In this document: in pieces, positions 59,888 to 60,256 of the stretch
Layout of the letters: every line of letters starts with the position of its first letter
Numbering within the stretch: position 1 is the first letter of the stretch
From: Microcaldota archaeon
Lineage (GTDB): Archaea; Micrarchaeota; Micrarchaeia; Micrarchaeales; CABMGC01
Direction of reading: 5' to 3'
Assembly (NCBI GenBank): GCA_021850705.1
Contig: JAJZKU010000004.1
Span: forward strand, 1 to 60,256
DNA length: 60,256 bases
Translations under genes and position numbers: made by a program
Notes under the pieces: model-generated
Seen by the model: only the letters and a program-made list of their open reading frames with translations
The model's database searches: none
Told to the model about the DNA's origin: nothing

Positions 59888-60256
59888 TCAGGAATACTCC
59901 TTCCACATCTTCCAGAATGTCCTGCGCATGCTCTCCACCGAATCCTTATCGTGCATTATCTCTATTATCTCGACATTCCTGCGCATTCCCCTATAGGTCA
60001 GGTTTGCAGAGCCCGAGATGGCCTCATCTTCAGAGATGTACATTTTAGCATGGACAAACCTCTTCGGAATTACCAATGAGATGTTCCTGTTGCCAGTTAC
60101 AGATGCAAAGTACCCTATAATGAGAGTCAGTGCAACTGCAAGGAGAGCATATGCATAAAGACCGTAAAGAATCCCTATGTACAGCTCAACAGCTGAGAGC
60201 AGGATTGCAAGGAGGAAGCGCAGGATTGAGAATCTCTTCCCAAGAATCTTTATCGC
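59888..60256 (-). CDS. Membrane-anchored phospholipase-D-like protein, 5' part outside window
   Basis: The frame has no stop up to the right edge: 122 codons are visible and the true start lies beyond. The visible N-terminal part contains two hydrophobic stretches (FLLAILLSAVELYIGILYG and ALLAVALTLIIGYFASV). An HKD-type motif follows: FVHAKMYISEDEAISGSANL, that is H-x-K with a downstream acid and GSxN. The ending (RRTFWKMWKEYS) is normal for small PLD-family nucleases or lipases. Only one HKD motif is seen, so it may act as a dimer. Confidence 0.7.
   Translation of the reverse strand, partial: AIKILGKRFSILRFLLAILLSAVELYIGILYGLYAYALLAVALTLIIGYFASVTGNRNISLVIPKRFVHAKMYISEDEAISGSANLTYRGMRRNVEIIEIMHDKDSVESMRRTFWKMWKEYS

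Overview
The window reads as a chromosomal segment of an archaeon. The evidence is TATA-box promoters followed at about 25 bases by leaderless or short-leader genes, GGTGA-type ribosome binding sites, many GTG/TTG starts, an archaeal-type aspartyl-tRNA synthetase, a HemK2-type methyltransferase, a tricorn-factor-like M1 aminopeptidase, a KaiC-like ATPase and repeated Lrp/AsnC-type regulators. The gene style (ATA/AGG-rich codons, tiny intergenic gaps, many small stand-alone enzymes) recalls DPANN lineages such as Micrarchaeota. That placement is an impression and no rRNA is present to test it. I found no tRNA, rRNA or CRISPR array.

Layout. 0-11 kb is housekeeping and stress genes: aspS, an MTH1-like Nudix enzyme, msrB and msrA (plus a decayed msrA start), an efflux pump, a DUF84/YjjX-type NTPase, a MinD-like ATPase, a Ser/Thr-repeat surface protein, a cation/proton antiporter and hemK2. 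11-17.5 kb is a full suf Fe-S assembly operon read leftward: a cysteine-bearing HTH regulator, sufB interrupted by a 390-residue intein, sufD, sufC and sufS, with a palindrome over the first start codon. 17.5-23.3 kb holds a flavin reductase, an M1 aminopeptidase, a peroxiredoxin and unknowns. 23.3-28.3 kb is a run of small phosphate-chemistry enzymes (three Nudix, CYTH, HAD, P-loop kinase) with a metalloprotease.

From about 29.5 kb the base composition drops and accessory genes begin. At 30.3-36.2 kb two convergent operons carry a KaiC-like ATPase, an aldehyde-dehydrogenase-fold reductase, a V4R sensor, a PaaK/LuxE-like adenylating enzyme with cysteines at its extreme C-terminus, a FIST sensor and an unknown protein. 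I propose these form an acyl/aldehyde signalling module. After an ABC-2 exporter (36.9-39.5 kb), a 489-bp direct repeat (39731-40219 and 44487-44975) brackets a segment with an S41-type peptidase, a two-repeat protein, a possible DUF397-like/DUF6879-like pair and a double-Lrp regulator. 45-49.3 kb encodes two PEP-synthase-like proteins that have the ATP-grasp and phosphohistidine domains but no PEP-binding barrel. They are followed by two HAD proteins (one without its nucleophile), tandem Ham1-type NTPases, a second CYTH protein and a methyltransferase.

53.6-60.2 kb returns to ordinary composition: an EF-Tu-like protein without a GTPase motif, a dehydroquinate-synthase-family enzyme, a VapBC pair, and a sulfate-activation operon (RHH regulator, small unknown, cysD, cysN) with a Vsr-type homing endonuclease gene between cysD and cysN. 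A membrane-anchored phospholipase-D-like gene runs off the right edge. Recurrent themes are sulfur and redox homeostasis, sanitation of damaged nucleotides, and selfish elements placed in sulfur genes.
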